DNA from: Rossellomorea sp. y25
GTDB taxonomy: Bacteria; Bacillota; Bacilli; Bacillales; Bacillaceae_B
Length of the DNA: 64,000 bases
Direction of reading: 5' to 3'
Assembly (NCBI RefSeq): GCF_038049935.1
Contig: NZ_CP145886.1
Span: 496,001 to 560,000 of the forward strand
Positions 8,745 to 17,700 of this stretch are shown here, piece by piece; within the stretch, counting starts at the first letter, position 1, and the number at the start of each line of letters is the position of its first letter. The notes under the pieces are model-generated. The model was not told the DNA's origin and made no database searches. It was given only the letters and a program-made list of their open reading frames with translations. The position numbers were made by a program, and so were the translations under genes.

Positions 8745-10709
8745 ATGGCATTTGAATTAACGTCTAAGCTGGAAGATCGTTTTCTGCAAGCGCTTAATGA
8801 ACTGGAGAGCGCAGCTTCATTTGCGAAATCAATGTATCAAACTGACGTGTATCAGGAAGCGCAAAGATTGTTGGATACGGATGAAGGATTGGAGATTCTA
8901 TATCGAAGCGCAAGCCGCTTTGAAAAGGCCGGGGTCTTCCAGGACGGCCCCTGGGAAAAGGCGTCCAAGCTTCAACCACCTCTTGTGGCCGGGTCACTAC
9001 AAGCAAAGGGGCTTCCTTCGATCATTGAAATTCTTAGTGAGTTAAGAATGCTATCCATCGCAGAGGGTCAATATGAACATCCCGATGTTTCGACTGAAAT
9101 GGCAGAGGATTTCCTCAATGAAGTAATGGTTCTGAATCTGAACCTGCTTTTTCCTGAAGCAACGGAAGCAGCACGGATTGAAGGTGGAGAGCAGAGTGAA
9201 AGGACAACGGAATTATTTCGATTTCTATCTGATAAGCTTTCCTATCAAGCACTTACAACTACACTGATTAAAGAAATCGAACGTTTGACCGCACAGCGTC
9301 CGATTATGGTGAAGCGGACAGTGTCAATGATTGAAACAGCGAAAAAGATGCTCCATTCAGACTTAAGTGTAGCGGAACGACTTGTTTTAGAAAAGTATGT
9401 GTCTGCTATTGAAGGTCCGTCCCTCATAAGCAAAAGCATTGTCCAGCCGGGTGAATACCGTAAGAAGCTTATGAGTCTGTCTAAGGAAGAACTGGAGAAG
9501 GAAGCTGTTGCCTTTGCGCAGTCCATGCGTGAAACGGGGCTTGTCGCTCCCCAGCATGCGATACTACTAAGGTTCCTGAGCAGAAAGGTTCAAGAGCTTG
9601 TTCCGGCTGCCCTTCAGTTAAACGACAAAGGAAAAGCAAACCTAGACGAACATGCGGAGCTCGTATTCCAGCTGATTAAAGTGGCGATCTATCCAGCCAC
9701 GAAGCAATCGGTTTATGGACTCGCCCTTATGCTTGAGCGGGGTGTATTATCTTCCTCTCCTGTATCACCGGGATTGAAAAGGCTGATAGAGCTTGATATT
9801 CGACCGGAAGTACGGAAGACGCTCCTTAATTCGTGTAAAGCTGGAGACGGAATTACAGCAAATTCTGTCCTTCTGGCCGGTGTCATCAATGTCCTCGGTC
9901 AACCGATCGGGATTGGCCAAGGCTTAAACCCGACTTGTCAAACAGCGCGGGGGATCAGCCTTTGGGCACAGCATGCTCCTGGGTACTTACTCGAACTGAT
10001 TCCACGGGCAGCGAGGGACGGAGATATCGATATAATGTTTGAAGGAACGCCGGTCCATTCGAAAGAATTAAGTGGAGGGCTGGCGCCTGAGCTTCATCAA
10101 GAGCTTGATCCTGTGTCACTTGTTCTCGTTCCTCATCTTGACCGTATTTATAGTGAGATGATGAGACGTGTATCGCTTAGAGGGGAAGATGGACACCGCT
10201 GGGTGAATCCGGAATTTTATGGAGATTGGGTTCAAAAAGGGTTTAGCACAGTCATTGATTCACTAACAGGCCTCATCTCTGACTATCCGGGATTCGTTCG
10301 CCTATTCTATGCCACTCACCACCCGGAATACAATGATGACTACGGATTGATCTATCCGAATCCAGTCGGGATCTTCATCACAAATGTTCATGGAAAGCTC
10401 CTTGGCTTCCATGCCGTTTCGATTTTGAGAATCACCCAGGATCCCAAGGGCGAATACCGGATCTATTTTTATAATCCGAATAATGATGGATCACAGAACT
10501 GGGGGCAGGGCATCGAACCTTCCGTCATGGAAAACGGGGAACTGGAAGGAGAATGCTCACTTCCGTTTCACGAGTTTGTTTCCCGCCTATACGCTTTCCA
10601 CTACAACCCTTATGAACAGGGAGATGCCTTTGCTGTGGAAAATGAAATTGTCGATGAAATCAAAGATCTTGCCCGGGATAGCTGGGGAAGGGATTATACG
10701 TGGGTTTGA
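8745..10709 (+). CDS. Uncharacterised 654-residue protein with papain-like Cys-His-Asn pattern
   Basis: I do not recognise a named family. The first two thirds are helical and charged without signal peptide or membrane segment. The C-terminal part carries three spaced polar blocks: Cys398 in NPTCQTARGISLW, His556 in LLGFHAVSILRI and Asn577/Asp581 in YFYNPNNDGSQNW. The order Cys-His-Asn and the ~158-residue Cys-His spacing resemble papain-fold cysteine peptidases or transglutaminases, so hydrolysis or transfer on an amide is a reasonable hypothesis. AAGGAG precedes ATG 8745. It is coupled to the ATP-grasp gene upstream and followed by a strong terminator. Its coding sequence also holds one copy of the over-represented word AGGTCCGTCCC (9413). 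Confidence 0.6.
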   Translation: MAFELTSKLEDRFLQALNELESAASFAKSMYQTDVYQEAQRLLDTDEGLEILYRSASRFEKAGVFQDGPWEKASKLQPPLVAGSLQAKGLPSIIEILSELRMLSIAEGQYEHPDVSTEMAEDFLNEVMVLNLNLLFPEATEAARIEGGEQSERTTELFRFLSDKLSYQALTTTLIKEIERLTAQRPIMVKRTVSMIETAKKMLHSDLSVAERLVLEKYVSAIEGPSLISKSIVQPGEYRKKLMSLSKEELEKEAVAFAQSMRETGLVAPQHAILLRFLSRKVQELVPAALQLNDKGKANLDEHAELVFQLIKVAIYPATKQSVYGLALMLERGVLSSSPVSPGLKRLIELDIRPEVRKTLLNSCKAGDGITANSVLLAGVINVLGQPIGIGQGLNPTCQTARGISLWAQHAPGYLLELIPRAARDGDIDIMFEGTPVHSKELSGGLAPELHQELDPVSLVLVPHLDRIYSEMMRRVSLRGEDGHRWVNPEFYGDWVQKGFSTVIDSLTGLISDYPGFVRLFYATHHPEYNDDYGLIYPNPVGIFITNVHGKLLGFHAVSILRITQDPKGEYRIYFYNPNNDGSQNWGQGIEPSVMENGELEGECSLPFHEFVSRLYAFHYNPYEQGDAFAVENEIVDEIKDLARDSWGRDYTWV

Positions 10710-10721
10710 ATCAGTTTCATG

Positions 10722-10755
10722 GCGTTAAGCACCGTTATTGCTTAACGCTTTTTTT
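10722..10755 (+). terminator. Terminator closing the ATP-grasp unit
   Basis: Perfect 10-base stem GCGTTAAGCA/TGCTTAACGC with a 7-base loop and seven T residues. Confidence 0.92.
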
Positions 10756-10787
10756 GCTGCCCGATGCCAGTCGATTTTTCGTGTTTT

Positions 10788-10816
10788 GCATGATTATGTA
10801 TTCAGTAGCCATACTA
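10788..10816 (+). promoter_or_regulatory. Sigma-G-like (forespore) promoter
   Basis: GCATG (10788-10792), 17-base spacer, CATACTA (10810-10816). This fits the sigma-F/sigma-G pattern of Bacillus (G-ATR at -35, CATACTA at -10) and sits just before a small ORF with a strong ribosome binding site. Forespore expression is inferred. Confidence 0.5.
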
Positions 10817-10835
10817 AATACTGGAGGTGGAATAG

Positions 10836-11030
10836 ATGAGAGATCATAAGAAACCTGAAGAGTTACGAATGGACACGCCGTTAAACCCGGAATTCACTTT
10901 GAATAATGAGGTTCGAAATCCCAGTCAAGTCTATGTTCCGGGAGAGTCTGTGGAGGAACATCATGCAGTAGAGGAAGGAAACGGGTTCATGGCAGAAAAG
11001 GAAATCGGACAATCCAATGAAAATGGGTAG
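10836..11030 (+). CDS. Small hydrophilic protein, 64 residues, possibly forespore-expressed
   Basis: Not recognised. The product is acidic and fully hydrophilic, rich in Asn, Glu and Pro, with no membrane segment or Cys; such composition is common among small spore proteins. ATG 10836 follows GGAGG at eight bases, and a sigma-G-like promoter lies just upstream. Two further short ORFs follow within 15 bases of one another, so the three probably form one operon that ends at the terminator at 11423. Confidence 0.65.
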   Translation: MRDHKKPEELRMDTPLNPEFTLNNEVRNPSQVYVPGESVEEHHAVEEGNGFMAEKEIGQSNENG

Positions 11031-11042
11031 GAGATGATAAGA

Positions 11043-11195
11043 ATGAATACGAAAGAATTTCCCGTAGCGGACCTGTCTGAAGATACCTTGAATAAAGTGA
11101 GAAACATGGAAAGTGAACTTCGCCAGCAAACGGAAGAGGATATTATTCTAATCGCTTATAAGAATGGTGGTGAAACGATTGAAGGAAGAAGATAA
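11043..11195 (+). CDS. Small acidic protein, 50 residues
   Basis: A short ORF starting at ATG 11043, 12 bases after the preceding stop and behind TAGGAGATGATAAGA. The product begins MNTKEFPVADLSEDTLNKV and ends in a basic GRR; a helix-forming middle part contains ESELRQQTEEDIILIAY. No family recognised. Its position inside a tightly spaced run of three ORFs with ribosome binding sites supports expression; function unknown. Confidence 0.6.
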   Translation: MNTKEFPVADLSEDTLNKVRNMESELRQQTEEDIILIAYKNGGETIEGRR

Positions 11196-11196
11196 A

Positions 11197-11397
11197 GTGA
11201 AAAAAGGAAATAAAGACATGCCCGATTTCAAACAGTTAAACGACCGTGTCATCGCAGAGGAACCGAAAGGACCATTTCTCGCCATCAAAACAAATATGGA
11301 TACAGCAGGAGTCAAGGATAATCCGTATGCGTCTGAAAATGCAGATTCTGAACAAGATGAGAAATTACAGCAATTTTTCGAGGATGAAGAATTATAA
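11197..11397 (+). CDS. Small acidic protein, 66 residues
   Basis: Third ORF of the small-protein operon. I choose GTG 11197, two bases after the preceding stop and behind GAAGGAAG; alternatives are ATG 11164 (overlapping the previous gene by 32 bases) and ATG 11218 (AAAGGA, 8-base spacing). The sequence is hydrophilic and ends in a highly acidic tail (DSEQDEKLQQFFEDEEL). No known family. Probably cotranscribed from the sigma-G-like promoter. Confidence 0.6.
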   Translation: MKKGNKDMPDFKQLNDRVIAEEPKGPFLAIKTNMDTAGVKDNPYASENADSEQDEKLQQFFEDEEL

Positions 11398-11422
11398 GCA
11401 AATAGTGTCATGAGCAGTACAT

Positions 11423-11459
11423 AAAAAAGCGCCAATCCGAAAGTGACTGGCGCTTTTTT
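11423..11459 (+). terminator. Terminator of the small-protein operon
   Basis: Stem AAAAAAGCGCCA/TGGCGCTTTTTT with a 13-base loop. Confidence 0.9.
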
Positions 11460-11540
11460 GATATGATTATTGATTGAAAATTACATCTTTTCAATAAAGG
11501 AAAAAGGACTATACTAAAGAGGAAGAATAAAACAAACTGA

Positions 11541-11653
11541 AAAAGGCAAACTTGTTGAAAAGCAAGGACTGAAAAAGCTATCGGCCTGCCCGTCTTTCGA
11601 ATGGCCGCCAAGCTGCCAGGCTCCTCACAAGAGTCAAGGCTCAAGAAGAGGAG
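11541..11653 (+). ncRNA. Probable GEMM-I (c-di-GMP-I type) riboswitch with ribosome-binding-site masking hairpin
   Basis: The segment opens with AAAAGGCAAA, then a hairpin CTTGTT-GAAA-AGCAAG with a GNRA tetraloop, then GGACTGAAAAAGCTA, and later ATGGCCGCCAAGCTGCC. These correspond in order to the GEMM-I landmarks GGCAAA, the tetraloop P2 stem, GGACGCAAAGC and the GGCAGCCAGGTTGCC hairpin. The GGACGC block is altered and two bases longer, so ligand preference is uncertain. Downstream, CTCCTC (11621-11626) is fully complementary to GAGGAG (11648-11653), the ribosome binding site of the next gene, suggesting translational control. Confidence 0.55.
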
Positions 11654-11661
11654 AATGAAAG

Positions 11662-12549
11662 ATGAATAGAATATGGAAGATGAGTATTTGTCTGATCCTG
11701 TTGAGTATCAATTCTTACCAATCAAATGAAAAGGCAGCTGGTATGGACGTGAGAGGGAAAAGCACGTGGCTTTGGAATACGGTTGACATCGTCGGACATA
11801 AAGAAGAAATCATCGGATTTTTTAAAGTTCATGGAGTAGATGAAGTGTATCTGCAAGTGAACCCGAACATAGAGAAGGAACACTATCAACTATTTATTCA
11901 AATGGCGACTTTAGAAAATATACACGTGTACGCCTTGGACGGGGCTCCAAAATGGGCGACCGTAAAAGGACAATCCGCCCTCATTGCTTTTTTTGATTGG
12001 CTGGAGGAATACCAGTTTGAAACGAGTGAGGATCAAAGATTTACCGGTGTTCATTTGGATGTGGAGCCTTACCTTTTATCCGGATGGTCAACCGCCTACG
12101 GCAAGACGGTGTTGAATTATCAGAAGATGGTGAATGAAGCAGTGATTCGATCTGATTCGCTTCAGCTTCCATTAGGGATGGATATTCCATTTTGGTTTGA
12201 TGGGAAAACATTTAACAATGAATTAGGAAAAGGTAACCTTGCTCAGTGGGTGATTGGGAGGACGGATGAAGTTGGTGTTATGGCATACCGGGATCTGGCG
12301 AATGGGGAGAATGGAATCATTGAACTTGTCAGGAATGAGATGGAATTTGCCCAGGCTGCAGGGAAAAAGGTGAAGGTAGGAGTGGAAACAGCTCCATCTG
12401 CTGAAGGGGATTTCCTGACATTTCATGAAAATGGAGAGCAAATCATGCTTGCTGAACTTGCTCTTGTTGATGCCCAGTATGGTACATATTCTTCCTATAA
12501 TGGAATCGCAGTTCACCATTACAGAAGCTGGAAGGATCTATCTGAATAG
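11662..12549 (+). CDS. Secreted TIM-barrel, glycoside-hydrolase-like protein
   Basis: A 295-residue protein with a short N-terminal hydrophobic signal segment (MSICLILLSINSYQS). The body alternates strand and helix as in a TIM barrel: STWLWNTVD, VDEVYLQVNP, IHVYALDGAPKWA, GVHLDVEPY, LPLGMDIPFWFDG, DEVGVMAYRDL, KVKVGVETA and GIAVHHYRSW. The LDVEPY and GVMAYRD strands carry acids where glycosidases of this fold keep catalytic residues. The substrate is unknown; an extracellular polysaccharide is a fair guess given the riboswitch-like leader upstream. GAGGAG lies eight bases before ATG 11662. An oxidoreductase gene follows 27 bases later. Confidence 0.65.
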   Translation: MNRIWKMSICLILLSINSYQSNEKAAGMDVRGKSTWLWNTVDIVGHKEEIIGFFKVHGVDEVYLQVNPNIEKEHYQLFIQMATLENIHVYALDGAPKWATVKGQSALIAFFDWLEEYQFETSEDQRFTGVHLDVEPYLLSGWSTAYGKTVLNYQKMVNEAVIRSDSLQLPLGMDIPFWFDGKTFNNELGKGNLAQWVIGRTDEVGVMAYRDLANGENGIIELVRNEMEFAQAAGKKVKVGVETAPSAEGDFLTFHENGEQIMLAELALVDAQYGTYSSYNGIAVHHYRSWKDLSE

Positions 12550-12576
12550 AGACAAAGAAGAAATGAGGAATGAAAG

Positions 12577-13230
12577 ATGCCGAAAGTAGCCTTGGTTGCA
12601 GGATCCACTGGATTGGTTGGTTCACACCTGATTGAAATACTCATCAAGAGTCCCGAGTATAAAAAAGTGATTTCGTTCGTGAGAAGAAGCAGCGGGGTGA
12701 AGCATGAGAAGTTGGATGAACGAATCATCCCATTCGATCAGATGAAGCTCCTGCCCCACGAGGAAATCGACGATGTATTTTGTTGTCTTGGAACGACCAT
12801 CAAGAAGGCGCAGACGAAGGAAGCATTTAGAAAGGTAGATTACGAATACCCCGTTCAGCTAGGAAACCTCGGTAAGGACCATGGGGCCAAACAATATATG
12901 GTCATATCAGCTATTGGGGCGAGCTCCGGTTCACCGTTCTTTTATAGTAAGGTGAAAGGGGAGCTCGAGGAAGACTTAATAGCCCTGAATTATCCTGCCC
13001 TGCACATTTTCAGGCCATCCCTTCTTTTAGGGGAAAGAGATGAATTCCGCCTTGGGGAAAAAGCGGGAGAAATCTTTTCCAGAGCCATCCGCCCGGTAAT
13101 GGTAGGTAAGTTAAAAAAGTACAGAAGCATCTCAGGTGGTCAAGTGGCTTATGGAATGTACCGTGCCGCCAATGGCCATGTCAGTGAAAAAGTAACCTTC
13201 CATGAATCGGATCAAATTCAGCAGCTGTAA
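12577..13230 (+). CDS. NAD(P)-binding atypical SDR (YraR/HTATIP2-like)
   Basis: A 217-residue Rossmann-fold protein. The dinucleotide-binding motif is VALVAGSTGLVGSHL at the N-terminus; DVFCCLGTTIKKAQTKEAFRKVD and the FFYSKVKGELE segment (Tyr/Lys pair) match NAD(P)-binding atypical short-chain dehydrogenases of the YraR/HTATIP2 group. Substrate unknown. ATG 12577 has GAGGAATG upstream. It is close behind the TIM-barrel gene and 15 bases before the DUF1284 gene, so the three form one unit ended by the terminator at 13711. Confidence 0.82.
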   Translation: MPKVALVAGSTGLVGSHLIEILIKSPEYKKVISFVRRSSGVKHEKLDERIIPFDQMKLLPHEEIDDVFCCLGTTIKKAQTKEAFRKVDYEYPVQLGNLGKDHGAKQYMVISAIGASSGSPFFYSKVKGELEEDLIALNYPALHIFRPSLLLGERDEFRLGEKAGEIFSRAIRPVMVGKLKKYRSISGGQVAYGMYRAANGHVSEKVTFHESDQIQQL

Positions 13231-13245
13231 AAAGAGGAGGATAAA

Positions 13246-13671
13246 ATGAAGAGAGTACTTAGGGGACATCATCTTCTTTGCACCCACGGATTTAAAGGCA
13301 TGGGGTATAGTCCTGATTTTGTAAACGTTATGACGGAAATAGTGGGAGAAATACGAAATGATGAAAGGGATCTTCCCATTCAGGTCGTTCAAGCCTTTGA
13401 TGACGCCTGTCAAGCATGTCCACATAAAGGGAAAACAGTATGTGAAAAAAGTGAAAACTCCAATGATCATGTTCTATCATTAGATAGCCGTGTCCTCCGG
13501 CATTTAGAGCTGAAACACGGGGAAACCTATATGAAATCAGATCTGATTATCCGAACGGCTAATAAAGTGAAACCTGAGGATCTTGATCATCTATGTAAAG
13601 GCTGCTCCTGGCTTGAATATGGGGTCTGTAAGGAAGGGATCGGGAAGCTGAGAGAAAAAGTTCTGGCTTAA
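13246..13671 (+). CDS. DUF1284 cysteine-rich protein
   Basis: A 141-residue protein that begins RGHHLLCTHGFKGMGYSPDFV, the hallmark of DUF1284. Cysteines occur as CQACPHKGKTVC and CKGCSWLEYGVC, two clusters able to bind an iron-sulfur cluster or zinc. The biochemical role of the family is unknown. AGAGGAGG precedes ATG 13246. It is the last gene before a terminator that also serves the convergent TetR gene. Confidence 0.85.
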   Translation: MKRVLRGHHLLCTHGFKGMGYSPDFVNVMTEIVGEIRNDERDLPIQVVQAFDDACQACPHKGKTVCEKSENSNDHVLSLDSRVLRHLELKHGETYMKSDLIIRTANKVKPEDLDHLCKGCSWLEYGVCKEGIGKLREKVLA

Positions 13672-13708
13672 GAGAAGGCTCTCTTACTACTTTCTCCTAT
13701 AAAATAAA

Positions 13709-13740
13709 AAAGACCCGCATTTGAGCTAAGCGGGTCTTTC
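13709..13740. terminator. Bidirectional terminator
   Basis: Stem AGACCCGC/GCGGGTCT with an 11-base loop, A-rich on the left and TTTC on the right; lies between convergent genes. Confidence 0.85.
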
Positions 13741-13743
13741 GGG

Positions 13744-14598
13744 TCAGAATGCATAAAAATGTCTCAAGGCATTCACGAGATGCTTCAGCGATGGGTCCTC
13801 TTCAAGATTCACAATCATTCCTTTAATGACGACCTGCCGGGTTTCATCTTTTTGAATTTCCTCTTGAATGACTTCCAGAGAAATTTTGGTATTTTCATCC
13901 TCTGCTACTTCACGTGCATCCTCGATCATATGAACAAGTGTAGACTCATTGATCCTGTTAGATAAAGTGAAATCCTTCACCAGATCCTCCACTTTTTCAA
14001 AGGAAAGAACAGGCTGATCCCCGCTTTTTAGTAAGCCTTCCACTAAATCATCCGTACGTTTCAATATGAATCGGGACAAATAGGCAAAATCCAATTCGAT
14101 TTTATCAAGCATCACCAATTCTAAATAAGAATGGAAAAAACCTTGAATCATCATAGTGATATCCCAGAAGTAGGGTTCGATTTTTTTTCCGTAAATCCCA
14201 TATAATCTTTTTTTATAATAACGATGGGTGTCCATTTTCATTTCACTGAGGAGATCATGGATTTCATCGTTAAACGGCATGGCGTTCTCTCTGATCTGCA
14301 TAATGATAAACTCTTTATGTTTACAGATTTCAATAAGCTGGCATTCTAATTGCTTTTGGAATTTTTCATAAGGAGGCAGATCCTCGTTTTCAATCTCATT
14401 CACTTTAGCTGTGATCATTTTAAAATAGTATTTCATGATAGCCAATAGAAGGGCTTCCTTTGACTTGAAATACAAATAGAATGCACCTTTAGATATTTCA
14501 CACTCGTTCACGATTTCTTGCACCGAGGTGGCGTTAAACCCTTTCGTGGCAAACAGCTTAATCGATGTTTCAATAATTAATTTCTCTTTTTCCTTCAT
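13744..14598 (-). CDS. yerO: TetR/AcrR-family repressor (YerO-like), regulator of swrC
   Basis: A 284-residue repressor with a standard N-terminal TetR helix-turn-helix (IIETSIKLFATKGFNATSVQEIV, then ISKGAFYLYFKSKEALL) and a long C-terminal ligand/dimerisation region extended beyond the usual 190-220 residues. ATG 14598 follows GGAGAGGAAAGC. It is divergent from the RND exporter gene, the arrangement of yerO and yerP/swrC in B. subtilis, and the intergenic region holds three copies of a matching palindrome. It should repress swrC and itself until an exporter substrate binds (inference from the family). Confidence 0.82.
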   Translation of the reverse strand: MKEKEKLIIETSIKLFATKGFNATSVQEIVNECEISKGAFYLYFKSKEALLLAIMKYYFKMITAKVNEIENEDLPPYEKFQKQLECQLIEICKHKEFIIMQIRENAMPFNDEIHDLLSEMKMDTHRYYKKRLYGIYGKKIEPYFWDITMMIQGFFHSYLELVMLDKIELDFAYLSRFILKRTDDLVEGLLKSGDQPVLSFEKVEDLVKDFTLSNRINESTLVHMIEDAREVAEDENTKISLEVIQEEIQKDETRQVVIKGMIVNLEEDPSLKHLVNALRHFYAF

Positions 14599-14634
14599 GC
14601 TTTCCTCTCCTTGATAAACTCCTTGACTCTATTA

Positions 14635-14648
14635 TGACCGATTGGTCA
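14635..14648. promoter_or_regulatory. TetR operator 1
   Basis: TGACCGATTGGTCA, an almost perfect palindrome sharing the TGAC-N5-GGTCA pattern of operators 2 and 3; it sits close to the start of the TetR gene. Confidence 0.7.
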
Positions 14649-14687
14649 CAATAAATAAACCTTTAATTTTATAAGTATATTGACTTA

Positions 14688-14701
14688 TGACTGTACGGTC
14701 A
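14688..14701. promoter_or_regulatory. TetR operator 2, inside the swrC promoter
   Basis: TGACTGTACGGTCA. It fills the spacer between TTGACT (14680-14685) and TATATT (14704-14709), an 18-base-spaced promoter for swrC, so occupancy would block RNA polymerase. Confidence 0.7.
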
Positions 14702-14720
14702 GTTATATTAGATTGTGTTA

Positions 14721-14734
14721 TGACTAGTCGGTCA
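14721..14734. promoter_or_regulatory. TetR operator 3
   Basis: TGACTAGTCGGTCA, the third copy of the palindrome, just downstream of the swrC -10 box and before its ribosome binding site (AAGGGA). Confidence 0.7.
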
Positions 14735-14761
14735 GAAAATGAGAGAAGGGACGAATAAAGA

Positions 14762-17700
14762 GTGAATAGTATTATTAATTTCGTACTCAAGAATAAGTTT
14801 GCCGTATGGTTAATGACCATCATCGTCATTATTGCTGGCTTATATTCAGGATTTAATATGAAACTCGAAACCTTGCCAAATATTAATACACCGATTGTAA
14901 GTGTTACGACGGTGTACCCTGGAGCTACGCCTGAAGATGTAGCAGAAAAGGTATCAGAACCAATTGAAAAACGTTTGAAGAATTTAAATGGAGTTAATGT
15001 TGTCAGCTCCACGTCTTATCAAAATGCTTCAGCCGTTCAGATAGAATACAAGTTTTCGAAAGATATGGACGAAGCAAAGACTGAAGTGGAAGATGCTCTT
15101 TCGGATCTCTCTTTTCCAGAAGGGGTCAATGAACCGGAAGTCTCAAGACTGAGCTTTAACGCTTTCCCGATCATTGCGCTGAGTGTTGCAAATGAAGACC
15201 AATCTTTAGCTGAATTAACCTCAACAGTTGAAGAAACCATCGTACCACAACTTGAAGGAGTGGACGGGGTAGCATCTGTTCAAGCTTCAGGTCAACAAGT
15301 TCAAGAAGCACAAGTCGTTTTCGATCAAGAAAAGCTTGCTCAATACGGCTTAACCAAAGAAACGGTCCAAAATATGATCAAAGGGTCTGATGTGACAGCA
15401 CCATTAGGGCTTTACACGTTTAAAGACAGTCAGAAATCTGTGATGGTTGATGGAAATATCACAACGATCGAAGATTTGAAAGAGATGAAGATCCCTGTGA
15501 CACCTTCAGCTGGGAGTATGGAAGCGCCGCAAGGACAACAGCCTGGTGGTCAAGCTTCTCAAGGTCCACCTGTAGAAACGCCTCAGGCTCAGGAAGCACC
15601 TGCGGGGATGAAGATCCCAACCGTACAACTATCAGACATTGCTGATATCGAGCTGAAAGGGAAAGCCGAATCCATTTCCAGAACCAATGGGAAGGAATCC
15701 ATCGGACTTCAAGTGGTGAAAACAGCAGATGCCAATACAGTAGACGTTGTGAATGCCGTAAAAGAAGAAGTGAAAGCTTTTGAAAAAGAGTTGGACGGGG
15801 TTGAAATCATCTCTACCTTTGACCAAGGAGAACCGATTGAAGAGTCTGTCAGCACCATGCTGAATAAAGCTTTATTCGGTGCCATATTTGCCGTCATCAT
15901 CATTCTGTTATTCTTGCGGGATATTAAATCGACGTTAATCTCGGTCGTATCGATTCCATTATCGCTGTTAATCGCGATATTGCTCTTAAAACAAATGGAC
16001 ATTACATTGAATATCATGACCCTTGGAGCGATGACTGTAGCCATCGGACGGGTAATCGATGACTCCATTGTAGTAGTAGAAAATATCTATAGAAGAATGT
16101 CACTGAAAGGTGAACTGCTTAAAGGAAAAGAATTGATCCGGGAAGCAACAAAGGAAATGTTCGTTCCGATCGCGTCTTCCACGATTGTAACGATCGCTGT
16201 GTTCCTTCCGTTAGGATTGGTTCAAGGGATGATTGGGGAACTATTCCTTCCATTCGCCTTGACGATCGTGTTTGCCCTATTGGCTTCACTTCTTGTGGCA
16301 GTAACGATTGTACCGATGCTTGCTCACTCGATGTTTAAAAAAGGTGTCGGGAAGAAGCATGTGGAAAAGCAAAGCCGTTTAGCGATTTGGTACAAAGGCG
16401 TATTAAATTGGACGCTGAACCATAAAATCATCACGTCACTCCTGGCTGTCGCGATGCTTGTCGGAAGCTTGTTCCTGGTGCCGCTCATCGGTGTGAGCTT
16501 CCTGCCATCAGACGAAGAAAAAATGATCATGGCCACGTATAAACCGGAACCTGGTCAAACTGAAGAAGATGTAAATCAAATCGCTCAAGAAGCTGAAAAG
16601 TATTTCCAAGGACGTAAAGGGACTGAAACGATTCAGTACTCGGTTGGCGGGGAAAACCCGATGAGTCCGGGAAGCTCAAACAATGCAATATTCTATGTTC
16701 AATACAGCGATGATACAGAGAATTTCTCTGAAGAAAAAGAACAAGTCATTAAAAAACTTCAAGAAACAACAGATAAAGGGGAATGGGCTTCACAAGACTT
16801 CTCCGCAAGTGCCGGCAGCAATGAAATTGTCGTGTACGTGTACGGTGAAACCCTGAAAGAAATCGAACCTGTCGTAAACGATATTCAAGCTATGATGGAA
16901 GATAAAAAAGATTTCAAAAAAGTAGGATCAAGTATCTCTGAATCGTACGATGAGTATTCGTTCATTGCAGATCAGGAAAAATTGAGTGAGCTTGGCCTTA
17001 CAGCAGGTCAAATCGCCATGGAACTTGGTCAGACACGTCAACGTCCCGTCCTCACCACCATTGAAAAGGATGGAGAAGAGGTAAATGTCTATTTAGACGT
17101 TGAGAAAGAAGAGTACGAAAGCATCAACGACTTGACGGACAAAACGATTCAATCACCACTGGGCATTGAAGTTCCGATTAAAGACGTCGTTGAAGTGCAG
17201 GAAGGTAAGACATCCGATACTGTTTCACGACGCGACGGAAAAGTATTTGCTCAAGTAAGCGGAGAATTAAAATCGGATGATGTATCAAAAGCTTCGCAAG
17301 CCATTCAAAAAGAAGTCGAAGAGCTTGATTTGCCAGCCGGTATCAACGTAGACATGGGTGGAGTAACAGAAGATATCCAGGAATCCTTCACACAACTGGG
17401 ATTAGCGATGCTTGCAGCCATTGCCATTGTGTACTTGATCCTCGTGATCACATTCGGCGGAGGGCTTGCACCATTTGCCATTTTGTTCTCGCTGCCATTT
17501 ACGATCATCGGGGCATTGGTTGGACTATTGATCGCAGGAGAAACAATCAGTATTTCCTCCATGATTGGTGCCCTCATGCTGATTGGTATCGTTGTAACCA
17601 ACGCAATCGTCCTGATCGACCGGGTGATTCATAAAGAAAACGAAGGTCTATCCACAAGGGAAGCTTTACTGGAAGCCGGCGCCACCCGACTTCGCCCGAT

